Part shown: positions 1 through 9,288 of the stretch, in pieces
Layout: every line of letters begins with the position of its first letter
Position numbering within the stretch: position 1 is the first letter of the stretch
Assembly: GCA_030674455.1 (NCBI GenBank)
Contig: JAUSGQ010000017.1
Span: 1 to 54,266, forward strand
Direction: 5' to 3'
Source of the DNA: a bacterium
GTDB taxonomy: Bacteria > Patescibacteriota > Minisyncoccia > Phycocordibacterales > UBA2100
Length of the DNA: 54,266 nt
Notes under the pieces: generated by a model
Databases searched by the model: none
Seen by the model: the letters and a program-made list of their open reading frames with translations, nothing else
Told to the model about the DNA's origin: nothing
Program-made: the position numbers and the translations under genes

Positions 1-693
1 CCGAGACATTGTGATACCAAAGCCATAGTCCTTCTTTTGATTTGATATCCGGTGTGCGAGACATGCATACCTATTGTATTGCATCTGCGGCCATTCATCC
101 CTGCGCACAAGCGCAGGGAGTTCTGGCCGGAAGTCTTTAAAGCGCCTCTTGAGATGCCAGTCGCCTTCTAGTTCTTCCACAATCATGTAAAGAACATCCT
201 TGCCCACCCTAAAATCGGCTTTCAAAAAAGCAATCAAATCCTCGCAGTCATATGGATATGCCCATACGCTGTCTTGAAGGCGCACAAATCCGATTGCATT
301 TAGCGTCCGGCGGATTTTGTCCCGCAATCCTTTGCGATACTCTGGAATGTCGAAAATCAGTACGCGCCATTTTCCGTCCCATCTCTTTGGCCGGGCAAGC
401 TTGAATTCACGGACTTCAAGATGGCGCATGACAGCTTTTCCTTTCTGAGTGAGCCGCAAGAATTTGCCTTCGCGTTTCAATAAGCCTTGGCGCACGAGCC
501 TGTCGCGGGCTCGGTTAATGATTTCCTTTTGTCGGCCAGTCGGCAACATTCCGAGCTTGGCCATAGCACCCAGGACGTTGGGCGCCACCATGGCAATTCC
601 AAGAATCCCGGCGAGAGCAACCGCGCCAAGAACGTATGCTCTGATATTTTTCCTCTTCGTCTTACGCTTCCCTGATTCCTCTAAAACTCCCAT
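1..693 (-). CDS. PaaX/Cas2-like regulator (partial, C-terminus off the window)
   Basis: A frame of 231 codons opens at ATG 693 and is still open at the left edge, so the C-terminus is missing. Residues 1-16 are very basic and 19-45 are hydrophobic. Residues 50-90 look like a winged helix (RDRLVRQGLLKREGKFLRL). Residues 109-118 (WRVLIFDIPE), 122-136 (LRDKIRRTLNAIGF) and SVWAYPY at 142-148 match the ferredoxin-like PaaX C-terminal/Cas2-like fold. Proteins of this type are often labelled Cas2 in Parcubacteria although they stand alone; no cas1 or repeat array is visible here. A transcriptional regulator or toxin-like nuclease role is inference. The start codon lies in the arm of a palindrome (691-729), so self-regulation is possible. 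Confidence 0.7.
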   Translation of the reverse strand, partial: MGVLEESGKRKTKRKNIRAYVLGAVALAGILGIAMVAPNVLGAMAKLGMLPTGRQKEIINRARDRLVRQGLLKREGKFLRLTQKGKAVMRHLEVREFKLARPKRWDGKWRVLIFDIPEYRKGLRDKIRRTLNAIGFVRLQDSVWAYPYDCEDLIAFLKADFRVGKDVLYMIVEELEGDWHLKRRFKDFRPELPALVRRDEWPQMQYNRYACLAHRISNQKKDYGFGITMSR

Positions 694-729
694 ACACTAA
701 GTATACGCTATAGCGTAAGCTTAGTGTAT
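691..729. repeat. Palindrome covering the start codon of the PaaX/Cas2-like gene
   Basis: Arms CATACACTAAG (691-701) and CTTAGTGTATG (719-729) are perfect complements and enclose a second palindrome, TACGCTATAGCGTA. The ATG of the leftward gene is the outermost triplet of the left arm. The inner core resembles the GCGTATAGCG repeats near 13.1 and 13.6 kb. It could be an operator, an mRNA hairpin that hides the start codon, or just another repeat copy. Confidence 0.6.
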
Positions 730-923
730 GGGGGTTTCTTGATGAATTATGACTTATCGGAGGAACGATTATCAATTCATAATGTAAGACTTTTGTAGAG
801 GCGATTACCAATTCATTAACGTAAAAAAGCAAAGTTGGAACTGCTTTATTTTGATGCGATAAAGACACACGCTTACAACCCTCAAACAATTGAGTCTGAG
901 GGTTGTAGCGGCTGGTTTAACTC
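730..923. other. Intergenic region with a hairpin at 875-906
   Basis: No gene is seen. The arms ACAACCCTCA (875-884) and TGAGGGTTGT (897-906) form a hairpin just past the stop codon of the giant secreted-protein gene. This is a plausible transcript end, but no T-run follows it on the minus strand. Confidence 0.4.
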
Positions 924-3900
924 TTAATACAGCTCGTTCAACTTAGCTCTCGTTTTTGTGCCGACAAAGCCGGTGGAGTCAATTCCGTACTTCTCTTGGA
1001 ATCTTTTAACCCCGTAATACGTTTGCATGTGGAATCCGCCGGTTACTTCTCCGATGTACACCCCTTCTTTCGCGAGTGCAGTCTGCAATGCCTTGATGTC
1101 TGCCGTGTATTGCGAATTTACTTGAAGGTCATTGTTCCATGTGTAGATAAACGCATCCTCTCCTAGAGGGAAAGCGCCAGCGGCGCTCGCCGTCTGGTTT
1201 GTTCTGTTATTCATCGCAGAAGTTCCTGCGGTTGTAACCGTTCGAACATTGCCATAAGTTGTCCCAGCCGGATTCTGAGCGACGGCGCAGTAATAATAAG
1301 TGGTGGAAGGAGCGAGTCCAGGGACAGACTGCGAATACGTTACCGCCCAAGTTTCCCTGCCGAAAGACACGGCACCACCGCTTGTTGGGAAGCGATATCC
1401 AAACGATTCGCAGGAACCTTGAGCCACGTCACCTTGGAACCATCCCGTGCCGGTACCGCCATTTGGATTTGCGGAACCTTTCAAGGTAACGGATGTGGAG
1501 GTAACATTTGATCCCTGAAGTGTGGTGACCGTTGGTGGAGTAATGACTGAAATCGTCACGCTTCTCGATGTAGCCGTGCTTCCCGCATTCGTACAGCTCA
1601 TGGTGTAGGTGGTGGATGTAGTCAAATCTGACGTTCCCCAACCAGTACGGTCTAGCGGGGTCACATTGCCAGCAGCATATATTGTCCCGTTGTATGTTCC
1701 CGTTGATGATAGGCTACAAGTCGATGTGGTCGGAGATACGTGCCAGTCCAAAGTAGTTGACTGCTCAGAAATTACCGATGATGCCGCCGAAGTAAGGGTA
1801 ACTGTGGGAGGCGTGGCATCGGCAACCGTGAAAGTCTTCTCGTTTGAGGTCTGGCCGGTGCTAGAGTTCCTGACGGAGTATGTCCAGTTGCCTGCGACCG
1901 AGAAAGCTCCCGGCGAGAACGTCAACGTTGTCGCGGTACGTGTGATGGATGCGGCGGAAATAGTGCCGCTCGTTCCAATCGGACTATGCCAGTCGATTAC
2001 GGCTCCCGAGGGGAAGTCGGATCCGTTGATGGTAAAGGTTACCGAGCTGCCTACTGCGATGCTACTGGGAGTAACTGAATCGATTCTCGGGGCGGCGGTA
2101 GTTGCCGCGGCGGCAACCGTGAAAGTCTTCTCGTTTGAGGTCTGGCCGGTGCTGGGGTTCCTGACGGAGTATGTCCAGTTGCCTGCGACCGAGAAAGCTC
2201 CCAGTGCGAATGTTAATGTTGTCGCGGTACGGGTGATGGATGCGGCGGGAATAGTGCCGGCTAGTCCCGAGCCAGCGGGACCATGCCAGTCGATAACAGC
2301 TCCCGAGGGAAAGTCGGTGCCGCTAATGGTAAAGGTTAAGGTCGCTGAACCGCCTACTGCGATGTTGGAAGGAGTCACTGAGTTGATTATGGGGGCGGGG
2401 GCGGGGGTGGTTGCCGCGGCGCTAACCGTGAAAATCTTCTCGTTCGAGGTCTGGCCGGTGCTGGGGTTCCTGACGGAGTATGTCCAGTTGCCTGCGACCG
2501 AGAAAGCTCCCGGTGAGAATGTCAACGTTGTCGCGGTACGGGTGATGGATGCGGCGGAAATAGTGCCGCTCGTTCCAATCGGACTGTGCCAGTCGATTAC
2601 AGCTCCAGAGGGGAAATCGGTGCCGCTAATGGTAAAGGTTACCGAGCTGCCGACTGCGATGTTGGAAGGAGTAACTGAATTGATTACGGGAGCCACGGTT
2701 GTAGTTACCGCAGGTGCGACCGTAAAGGTTTTCTCGTTTGAAGTCTGGCCGTTGCTAGGATTTCTAACGGAGTAGGTCCATGCGCCTGCGGGCGAGAAAG
2801 TGCCTGGTGAGAATACTAACGATGTTCCGTAATTGGTTATGGATGAGGCGGGAATAGTACCGCTCGTTCCAGATGGACTATGCCAGTCAATTACGGCGTT
2901 CGATGGAAAGTTGGTGCCGTTCAAAGTGAAAGACACATTGCTACCTACGGCTACGCTGGCAGGATTGACTGAATTGATTACGGGGGCGAGAGTTGTTGCC
3001 GCGGGAGCAGGCGCGACCGTAAAGGTTTTCTCGTTTGAAGTCTGGCCGGTGCTTGGGTTCCTGACGGAGTAGGCGTAGTCGCCTGCGATTCCGAATGTGC
3101 CTGGTGCGAACGTCAATGATGTCGAGGTACGGGTGATAGATGCTGCAGGAATAGTTCCGCTCCATCCTCCTGGACCATGCCAGTCAATTACAGCCCCCGA
3201 CGGGAAGTTGGTGCCGTTCAAAGTGAAAGACACATTGCTACCTACGGCTACGCTGGCAGAATTGACTGAATTGATGACGGGAGCCACGGTTGTGGTTACC
3301 GCAGGCGCGACCGTAAAGGTCTTCTCGTTTGAAGTCTGGCCGGTGCTTGGGTTCCTGACGGAGTAGGTCCAGTTGCCTGCGACCGAGAAAGCGCCCAGGA
3401 CGAACGTCAGCGATGTCGAGGTACGGGTGATGGATGCGGCGGGAATAGTGCCGGCTAGTCCCGAGCCAGCGGGACCATGCCAGTCGATAACGGCGTTCGA
3501 TGGGAAGCCAGTGCCGCTAATGGTAAAGGTTAAGGTTGCTGAACCGCCTGCTGCGATGTTGGAAGGAGTCACTGAATTGATTACGGGGGCGGCGGTAGTC
3601 GTATTTGTCTGCGGCGCGACTGCCACATCCACGTATTTGTACGTAGTGCCGGCGGAGTTTGTGCATTGTATTCCATACCTGGTATTGACGCGGAGAGGAG
3701 AAGGATCAGTCCATGGCGATGAGGCCGGCCTAGAGAGCGGTATAGTTTCGTATCCTGTCGCACCGCCAAGACCATTTCCCGCGGCGTAGCATGTGGGGGC
3801 TGATGCGCCAGTTGCCGGCGTTACGTTCCAATAGAACGACGCGGTTCCTCCAAACGCGATAGGCGTCTGCGAGTAGTTCATCGGGGAATCAGTGCTGTTG

Positions 3901-6900
3901 CCGTTGACGGTGATGATGGGGGGGACGGAAGTATTGGTACTCGCCTGTATTTTAGGAACCATGCAACCCAAGGTCGCGGGGGTAGAGTTGGCGCCGGAGC
4001 ATGTCCATACATATGCGGGATTGCCGTTATTGACAGTGGCGTTTGTTACCGATGATATCGAGCTTGTTGTGTTGCCCGGCAAGCAGAGGCCGTGTGAGGG
4101 AGGGGTCGCGGTGGGAAGATTGGTTGCGGAACCACAGCCGGTGGCGATTACCGATGTAGTATTGGTTTGCGTCTTGGGAGCCATACAGCCCAAAGTCAAA
4201 GGTGTCGAGTTAACGCCGGAGCATGTCCATGTGTACGCAGGATAGCCAGAATTAACGGTGGAGTTTGTTACCGATGATACCGAACCCGCTGTGTTGCCCG
4301 AAGCGCAGAGAGTACTGACTGCAGGGGTAACCGCAGAGGAAATACCGCTTGCGGAGCCGCACGCAGTGGCAGAAGTCACGGTATTCGCCTGCGGCTGGAC
4401 TGTAACGTTCACATACTTGTATGTGGTGCCTCCGGAGTTGGTGCATCGCATTCCATACGTTGTGTTGGTGTAGAGAGGAGAAGTAGTCCAGTTGCCACTC
4501 AAAGCAGTGGTTTCATACCCTGCCGTGCCGCCAAGACCTACTCCGGCCGCGTAGCAAGTTGTGCCTGTAGTCGGCGACACGCTCCAGTTGAACGTGGCGG
4601 TTCCTCCAAACGCTATAGGCGTCTGTGAGTAGCTCATCGTGGAATCAGCATTGTTGTTGTTGACGGTGATGACGGTGGTGGCGCTGGCTGTGGCTCCGCT
4701 ACCAATCGAACCAATAGTTTGCACAAGGCCCCCTGAAGGCAGACCCATTACACCGAAGCCGTTCGTCCAATCGTTTGTTCCAGCAGAAGACGTTGTCAGG
4801 GTATTTGGAGACCAGACAAAATTGCCAGCCACATTAGATGCAGTTCTCATGCCATCGTATGTCGCATCACCGAGCAGGATGGTAGTTATTGACTGATTAG
4901 AACTCGTGACAATGCCTCCTACGGAACCACGAAGCTCGAAGTAGCGGGTCCCCCCTGCAGGGATTTCAACTGGGGCTGTCGGATTTGAGGCGGCAATAGT
5001 AATCTCAATCCTGCCACTGTGAGTTGTCCCCACTGTGTTGCCGATAAGACCGCTAGCTCCTTGACCGGAAATCGGAATTGAATAGCCAGAATCCGCGTAA
5101 GCATATAGACCAAGGCCGGCAAGCGTCAAGCCAGATGACATCGAGACATTGAATGCGAAGTGATTAATGCCCACGTCCCCTGCGTCGTTAGCCGTAACTG
5201 AGAAACGCATCAGCTTTCCAGCTGAAATACTCCCGGCACCACCTTGGATAGGGGCCTGTGCGACCATCGGATATGAATTGAAGATGCGCACACCAGCGAC
5301 AGCTGTATTGCCGTTTGCAGTAATTGTTGAGCCGGTGGTAATACCATAGCCGGTCGCGCTCAAGAAATTTACCTTGATAACATTGCCTGACGTACCGGGT
5401 TGCGAAGTACCGATATCGGCTATATCGCCTTTTACAGTTATGGCTTCGTCCCTATCTTTGGTCAGAGATAACGGGTTAAAGAGTGTTGATGTGGTCGTCG
5501 TATCGTTGCCGATAAATGTCGCCCTGCCACGCAGAACGTTAGATGAATCATACAGGTACACCGTACTTAAATCGGACGGGTTCCCGTTCGCTAGACTAAG
5601 TCTTATTGTCTGTAGCGCAACATCTTCGCCGCTTGCGCGGAATCTATAGATACCCAACACCACGCCCGTGGAGCCACCCGCGGCAATTTTGTATGAAGGG
5701 GAAGAGGAATCGGTCGCAACACTCAACGAACCCGAACCAAAAGAAGAAGTCGCGCTCGCCTGCTCGCCGACGTCAATGACAACATATCTGGTCGTGATGC
5801 CACCGGAAGAATTGGCGCATTGAATACCGTACGTAGTGTCGGTGTAGAGCGCCGGCGTAGTCCATGTGCCGCTTAGGGGCGTGCTTTCATATCCAGTCCT
5901 TCCTCCTAGTCCAGTTCCGGCCGCTAAGCAAGTAATGCCCGACGTACCGCCTCCGGAGTTACTGACGCCCCAGCCGATGTTGGCCTTCTTTCCAAACCCC
6001 ACTCTGACCGGCGTAGAACTAACCAAATAAGGCGTGTTGCTAGTATTGGCATCGACGGGGTCAACAGTGATGCTGATGCCCGGTCCGCCGGATGTGCTTG
6101 CCTGCGTCTGAACATAGAGATACAAGTACTTGTACGTTGTGCCTAAAGAATTTGTGCATCGGATACCGTATGTCGTGTTGGTGTAGAGAGACGGCGTAGT
6201 CCATGTGCCATTGGTAGTCCGCCCCGCACCCGTAGCATCCGCGGTACCAGAGCCAAGGTCGCCCCAAACGCCGGTGCCTGCGGCTTCGCAAGTGGTGCCA
6301 GCGGGATTTGTAACATTCCATCCGACGTTAACTGTCCTGCCGTAATCCACCATATATCTCGTGCCGTCATTGAATGAACCGTTTAAAGTCAGGCTAATGA
6401 CGGGCGCGGCCGCTTGGGTCGACGCAGAAGTTATCGAGAAATAATCGTCGCTACTATCACAACTCCTCTCTGAGCACACTTGAATCTTGTATAAACTGCC
6501 ATTTTCCCGAATCCAATCAACGGGCAAATTAAGAGTAACTGATTGCCTGCTAGCTGAAGTACCAATTATCTCTGAATTATTAAAGTATCCAATTAGACCG
6601 TAGCCGCCGTTACTGCCGTTGTTAAGACTAATGTACGTTCCCTGTCCGTTTTCAGGCCTGAAAACGACGGTCAACGGACCAGTACCGAGAACTTCCCGGC
6701 CATTCGGTGAAATCACGGTGACGGTAGGCGAGCTTACGCCATTCGCCTCGTAATGAAGTTTGACAATATTACTGTTTCCAGTTACTGAATTCAAAATTTG
6801 CACGTTGTAATAGCCCGAGGTCGTGATTCTGAAATCCGACATATTGAAGGTAACGTAATCTCCCTCGACAGACGGGACTGGGAGATAGACTGATGTCCTT

Positions 6901-8324
6901 CCACCAATGCTTACCGTGACTCTTTGTAGAAGAGACGGCGTGCTAAATCTGGTTCCCGTTATTCTTGCATTACCCGCATTGTCTACTTCTGCGCTTACAA
7001 TGTAAGGCGATAGTTCACCGACGATAGTGCATGTATTAGCAACGCTAGAATTACCGCATCCCGTGATTGCGATACCATTAATTATTTGATTGGCGTCCAC
7101 GGTTACTCCTGTGACTGACGACGGTTGAACTGCTTGATAACTATAATTACCGGTAGAAATGGGGTTGCTCAAGTCTGGATACCAAAACTCTTGCAACGAT
7201 AACGTGTAACTTCCAGCGAGAAGTTCCCCCGTCGGGGCAGTACCTGTAATCCTAAACGTTGCCGATGTGTTCGCAGGAATTCTGTTATCGCGGCCCACGG
7301 TAGAACTCACGGCGCTGAATCTCATTGAATTGGATTGGGAAATCCCATGACCGTTTCTATAGAAGTGCATCATATACGCTATATTGCCTGCATCTATCGG
7401 CATGTTGCCTGTGGTAACTTTCACGGTCGCTTCGGCCTGAATAGCGGCTTCATCGCCTGACTCGTCAGGCTGGAGAGACAATGTCGGCGTACTGACGAAC
7501 TCAATTGTCGGTACGGAAGCTGGGTTGATTGGAGTGGCAGGTTCGGACGGACGCGGCCCTACCACTGTCAGCGTGCTAGAGGTAAGAACCGCGCCGGAAG
7601 AAGAGTTGGCGCGCACGATTACTTGATAGGCGCCAGCCGGAAGGCCCGAGGCGAAATATACAGACCATGTTCGGTCCTGTTCTACTGTGGCGTTTGCGCT
7701 GGCGAAATTATTCCCGACAGAGACATACAGAACGCTCCCCGCTGGCGATGCACTGCCCGAGATTGAGAACGGCTCATCAGCTGCTGCATAGAGATAGCCC
7801 GTGATAGTCGCTGTGGAAGGAGTCGCTGACCCGCAGGTCAGAGCTCTGATCTTTCCGCGCGTTATCGGTCCGGTTACGCCCTCCGGGGCAATACGATTGT
7901 CCTCCTGAAATTCCTGAAGCATATCCCTCGTATTTGCATCAAAAGTTCCTGAAACTCTCGTGGAATATCCTCGGCCACTAAGGAACTTCTGGAGGAGAGT
8001 TACATCGCCGTTTGTGTCTGCATCGGTAAGTGCGGGCTTTCGTAGATAGAGGTAACTTGATATTGATACGCAGGACACTGCAGCATATGTGTTTGATGGC
8101 GTGGGAGTATTTTGTGTGGAACCCCCTGATCCGCCTCCTGATGCCGTTTCCTGCCCCAAACAGTGACGCGCCCCCTCGTAATCTCCCTGACCCATTTTAG
8201 CGATCATACAGTCCAGCTGTGCCCGCAAGGCCGCAATCTGCGCATCCGCGGTCTGCGCAGAAGCTAACAATGGAGTAATCAAAAGAGCAAAACCCAAACC
8301 GCCGAAAGCGAGTTTCCTAAGCAT
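924..8324 (-). CDS. Giant secreted multi-domain protein with peptidoglycan-binding-like domains at both ends
   Basis: 2466 residues. An N-terminal signal peptide (about 1-23, hydrophobic, ending ASA) exports it. A peptidoglycan-binding-like fold at about 105-165 (LLQKFLSGRGY, FDANTRDMLQEFQ, GPITRGKIRAL) is mirrored by another in the last 75 residues (IKALQTALAKEGVY, YGVKRFQEKYGI, VGTKTRAKL). Between them are Ig-like modules with the signature TCxAAGxGLGG...YGIxCTNS...TYKY (about five), two Cys-rich YTWTCSG modules, six tandem IPT/TIG-like repeats of about 97 residues (around 1575-2165) and an FnIII-like module near 2265-2350 (TTYYYCAVAQNPAGTTYG). The repetitive beta-sandwich design suggests a cell-surface stalk or adhesin anchored in the wall; the ligand is unknown. 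It lies alone, divergent from nothing and followed by a hairpin. Confidence 0.85.
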   Translation of the reverse strand: MLRKLAFGGLGFALLITPLLASAQTADAQIAALRAQLDCMIAKMGQGDYEGARHCLGQETASGGGSGGSTQNTPTPSNTYAAVSCVSISSYLYLRKPALTDADTNGDVTLLQKFLSGRGYSTRVSGTFDANTRDMLQEFQEDNRIAPEGVTGPITRGKIRALTCGSATPSTATITGYLYAAADEPFSISGSASPAGSVLYVSVGNNFASANATVEQDRTWSVYFASGLPAGAYQVIVRANSSSGAVLTSSTLTVVGPRPSEPATPINPASVPTIEFVSTPTLSLQPDESGDEAAIQAEATVKVTTGNMPIDAGNIAYMMHFYRNGHGISQSNSMRFSAVSSTVGRDNRIPANTSATFRITGTAPTGELLAGSYTLSLQEFWYPDLSNPISTGNYSYQAVQPSSVTGVTVDANQIINGIAITGCGNSSVANTCTIVGELSPYIVSAEVDNAGNARITGTRFSTPSLLQRVTVSIGGRTSVYLPVPSVEGDYVTFNMSDFRITTSGYYNVQILNSVTGNSNIVKLHYEANGVSSPTVTVISPNGREVLGTGPLTVVFRPENGQGTYISLNNGSNGGYGLIGYFNNSEIIGTSASRQSVTLNLPVDWIRENGSLYKIQVCSERSCDSSDDYFSITSASTQAAAPVISLTLNGSFNDGTRYMVDYGRTVNVGWNVTNPAGTTCEAAGTGVWGDLGSGTADATGAGRTTNGTWTTPSLYTNTTYGIRCTNSLGTTYKYLYLYVQTQASTSGGPGISITVDPVDANTSNTPYLVSSTPVRVGFGKKANIGWGVSNSGGGTSGITCLAAGTGLGGRTGYESTPLSGTWTTPALYTDTTYGIQCANSSGGITTRYVVIDVGEQASATSSFGSGSLSVATDSSSPSYKIAAGGSTGVVLGIYRFRASGEDVALQTIRLSLANGNPSDLSTVYLYDSSNVLRGRATFIGNDTTTTSTLFNPLSLTKDRDEAITVKGDIADIGTSQPGTSGNVIKVNFLSATGYGITTGSTITANGNTAVAGVRIFNSYPMVAQAPIQGGAGSISAGKLMRFSVTANDAGDVGINHFAFNVSMSSGLTLAGLGLYAYADSGYSIPISGQGASGLIGNTVGTTHSGRIEITIAASNPTAPVEIPAGGTRYFELRGSVGGIVTSSNQSITTILLGDATYDGMRTASNVAGNFVWSPNTLTTSSAGTNDWTNGFGVMGLPSGGLVQTIGSIGSGATASATTVITVNNNNADSTMSYSQTPIAFGGTATFNWSVSPTTGTTCYAAGVGLGGTAGYETTALSGNWTTSPLYTNTTYGMRCTNSGGTTYKYVNVTVQPQANTVTSATACGSASGISSAVTPAVSTLCASGNTAGSVSSVTNSTVNSGYPAYTWTCSGVNSTPLTLGCMAPKTQTNTTSVIATGCGSATNLPTATPPSHGLCLPGNTTSSISSVTNATVNNGNPAYVWTCSGANSTPATLGCMVPKIQASTNTSVPPIITVNGNSTDSPMNYSQTPIAFGGTASFYWNVTPATGASAPTCYAAGNGLGGATGYETIPLSRPASSPWTDPSPLRVNTRYGIQCTNSAGTTYKYVDVAVAPQTNTTTAAPVINSVTPSNIAAGGSATLTFTISGTGFPSNAVIDWHGPAGSGLAGTIPAASITRTSTSLTFVLGAFSVAGNWTYSVRNPSTGQTSNEKTFTVAPAVTTTVAPVINSVNSASVAVGSNVSFTLNGTNFPSGAVIDWHGPGGWSGTIPAASITRTSTSLTFAPGTFGIAGDYAYSVRNPSTGQTSNEKTFTVAPAPAATTLAPVINSVNPASVAVGSNVSFTLNGTNFPSNAVIDWHSPSGTSGTIPASSITNYGTSLVFSPGTFSPAGAWTYSVRNPSNGQTSNEKTFTVAPAVTTTVAPVINSVTPSNIAVGSSVTFTISGTDFPSGAVIDWHSPIGTSGTISAASITRTATTLTFSPGAFSVAGNWTYSVRNPSTGQTSNEKIFTVSAAATTPAPAPIINSVTPSNIAVGGSATLTFTISGTDFPSGAVIDWHGPAGSGLAGTIPAASITRTATTLTFALGAFSVAGNWTYSVRNPSTGQTSNEKTFTVAAAATTAAPRIDSVTPSSIAVGSSVTFTINGSDFPSGAVIDWHSPIGTSGTISAASITRTATTLTFSPGAFSVAGNWTYSVRNSSTGQTSNEKTFTVADATPPTVTLTSAASSVISEQSTTLDWHVSPTTSTCSLSSTGTYNGTIYAAGNVTPLDRTGWGTSDLTTSTTYTMSCTNAGSTATSRSVTISVITPPTVTTLQGSNVTSTSVTLKGSANPNGGTGTGWFQGDVAQGSCESFGYRFPTSGGAVSFGRETWAVTYSQSVPGLAPSTTYYYCAVAQNPAGTTYGNVRTVTTAGTSAMNNRTNQTASAAGAFPLGEDAFIYTWNNDLQVNSQYTADIKALQTALAKEGVYIGEVTGGFHMQTYYGVKRFQEKYGIDSTGFVGTKTRAKLNELY
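1815..3600 (-). repeat. Six tandem ~290-bp coding repeats (IPT/TIG-like modules)
   Basis: Each unit encodes APVINSVTPSNIAVG ... FPSGAVIDWHGP ... GNWTYSVRNPSTGQTSNEK. Units 1 and 5 share the longer GPAGSGLAGT version, and units 4 and 6 share SPIGTSGTIS. This alternation points to duplication of multi-unit blocks or to gene conversion. Nucleotide identity between units is high enough to produce long antisense open frames, which are not genes. Confidence 0.85.
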
Positions 8325-8420
8325 AGAAAAGCATTATTTTGTAAGCGTAATAATCACTAAATGGTGGCACATTTTAGCGCTTTGTCCAGAGGGATTTTTT
8401 GCATTTTGGGGATAACGAAA

Positions 8421-8524
8421 GAGAGGTTATAGGGAATAGGTTTTAGGTTATAGGAAATACGCGGTCACTTGGAGGTTTCACCTCCAAGTGACCTCTATTC
8501 GGATTCCTGGCAGTCTGACTGCCA
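8421..8524. repeat. Repeat cluster: TATAGGTT tract, 29-bp palindrome and CAGTCTGACTG palindrome
   Basis: 8424-8458 carries degenerate TTATAGG/TTTTAGGTT tandem units. 8464-8492 is a palindrome with 13-bp arms (GTCACTTGGAGGT). 8508-8524 is TGGCAGTCTGACTGCCA. All lie between the toxin gene stop and the giant-gene promoter region; the hairpins could end the toxin-antitoxin transcript. Confidence 0.75.
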
Positions 8525-8548
8525 CAATTCCTGCCACAATTCCGAACG

Positions 8549-8824
8549 TTATCCGAATAGCCGCTTTAGGCGACGATAAACCTCATCGTCTCCGCGCTTG
8601 TCTATGAGCGGTATTTTCAGAACATTGCCTTTTACGAAATAAATAATGCGGTAGTTTCCAGAACGAAGTCGACGAAGCGGTGCGTATCCTTCTAGGATTT
8701 TTGATTGTGGTGGGAAGGGGCGATTGGCGAGAGAAAATACTTTGGTGCCTATCTGTCGCCGATGCTTTGTCGGAACGGATTCCAAAAAATCTTTCGCTTC
8801 CGGCCAAATATCAATTCTTAGCAT
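8549..8824 (-). CDS. RelE/ParE-family toxin
   Basis: 91 residues from ATG 8824 (MLRIDIWPEAKDFLESVP). The core LRRLRSGNYRIIYFV followed by the hydrophobic strand NVLKIPLIDKRGDDEVYR is typical of the RelE/ParE fold, whose RelE members cleave mRNA at the ribosome while ParE members poison gyrase. The family cannot be split further from sequence alone. A longer frame from 8866 exists, but 8824 gives the normal length and overlaps the antitoxin gene by 14 bp, the usual coupled arrangement. The C-terminal basic residues (RRLKRLFG) fit an RNA-binding toxin. Confidence 0.8.
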   Translation of the reverse strand: MLRIDIWPEAKDFLESVPTKHRRQIGTKVFSLANRPFPPQSKILEGYAPLRRLRSGNYRIIYFVKGNVLKIPLIDKRGDDEVYRRLKRLFG

Positions 8825-9071
8825 TGAGAATCTTGCGCAAGAAAGCCTCACTTGCCTTAACTCCAAGAGATTTGCCGCGCTTCATTGCATCCATCGCGCG
8901 CATGCCGAGATAAAAATCCTCGATTGTCTCCATGTCGGCGGGCGAAATCACGAATGCGACGCGGCGGCCGCGGCGATTGATTGCGACGGGATGCCTTTGC
9001 GCGGCATCAATAAGCTTCCCAAAGCTGTTCTTCGCTTCGCTCGCTTCAAATGTAACTGTTTCTATACCCAT
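8811..9071 (-). CDS. Phd/YefM-family antitoxin
   Basis: 86 residues from ATG 9071. The N-terminal ASEAKNSFGKLIDAA and NRRGRRVAFVIS are the dimerisation/DNA-binding fold of the Phd/YefM family. The C-terminal helix (about 55-86) should wrap the toxin. A TTG 18 nt upstream could also start it, but the ATG gives the standard MxxETVTFEASEAK opening. The gene precedes the toxin and overlaps it; the pair probably represses its own promoter through the palindrome just upstream. A solitary chromosomal module for stress response or element stabilisation is inference. Confidence 0.85.
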   Translation of the reverse strand: MGIETVTFEASEAKNSFGKLIDAAQRHPVAINRRGRRVAFVISPADMETIEDFYLGMRAMDAMKRGKSLGVKASEAFLRKILNAKN

Positions 9072-9087
9072 GTGTCCATAATAGCCC

Positions 9088-9099
9088 AATTGGCCAATT
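9088..9099. promoter_or_regulatory. Candidate toxin-antitoxin operator
   Basis: The perfect palindrome AATTGGCCAATT lies 17 bp upstream of the antitoxin ATG. Phd/YefM antitoxins bind such sites to repress their own operon; binding here is inferred from position only. Confidence 0.4.
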
Positions 9100-9140
9100 C
9101 GTCAAGAAGCGATTTTTGCCGATTCTGTGGCTAACGGAAA

Positions 9141-9257
9141 ACTAGGTGTTAGGGACTAGGTGCTAGGTTTTAGAAGATAGCAAATTCGGCTTGTAGCCGG
9201 TAGCAAATTCTGGAGTATTCAAGGTGCGACCTTGGGGATTTTAAAGGTCGCACCTTG
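9141..9257. repeat. Tandem TAGGTGYTAGG tract and a palindrome with arms CAAGGTGCGACCTT
   Basis: 9143-9175 has degenerate TAGGTGTTAGGGAC/TAGGTGCTAGG units. 9220-9233 (CAAGGTGCGACCTT) pairs with 9244-9257, leaving a 10-nt loop. Each arm is itself nearly palindromic. A similar hairpin is at 19145-19183. Confidence 0.75.
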
Positions 9258-9288
9258 GACACATTCTCTTTTCGTGTGCTATTTTGAT

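Noticed and set aside
1609-2775. 388-codon open frame antisense to the giant surface protein
   Set aside because: It runs opposite to the TIG-like repeats, is itself built of repeated VKVFSFEVWPV units mirroring them, and has no ribosome-binding site. It is a by-product of the GC-rich repeats.
9232-9288. N-terminal extension of the lysozyme-like protein
   Set aside because: These codons are read from the right arm of a palindrome; starts at 9289 or 9295 place the membrane helix at the normal distance from the N-terminus.
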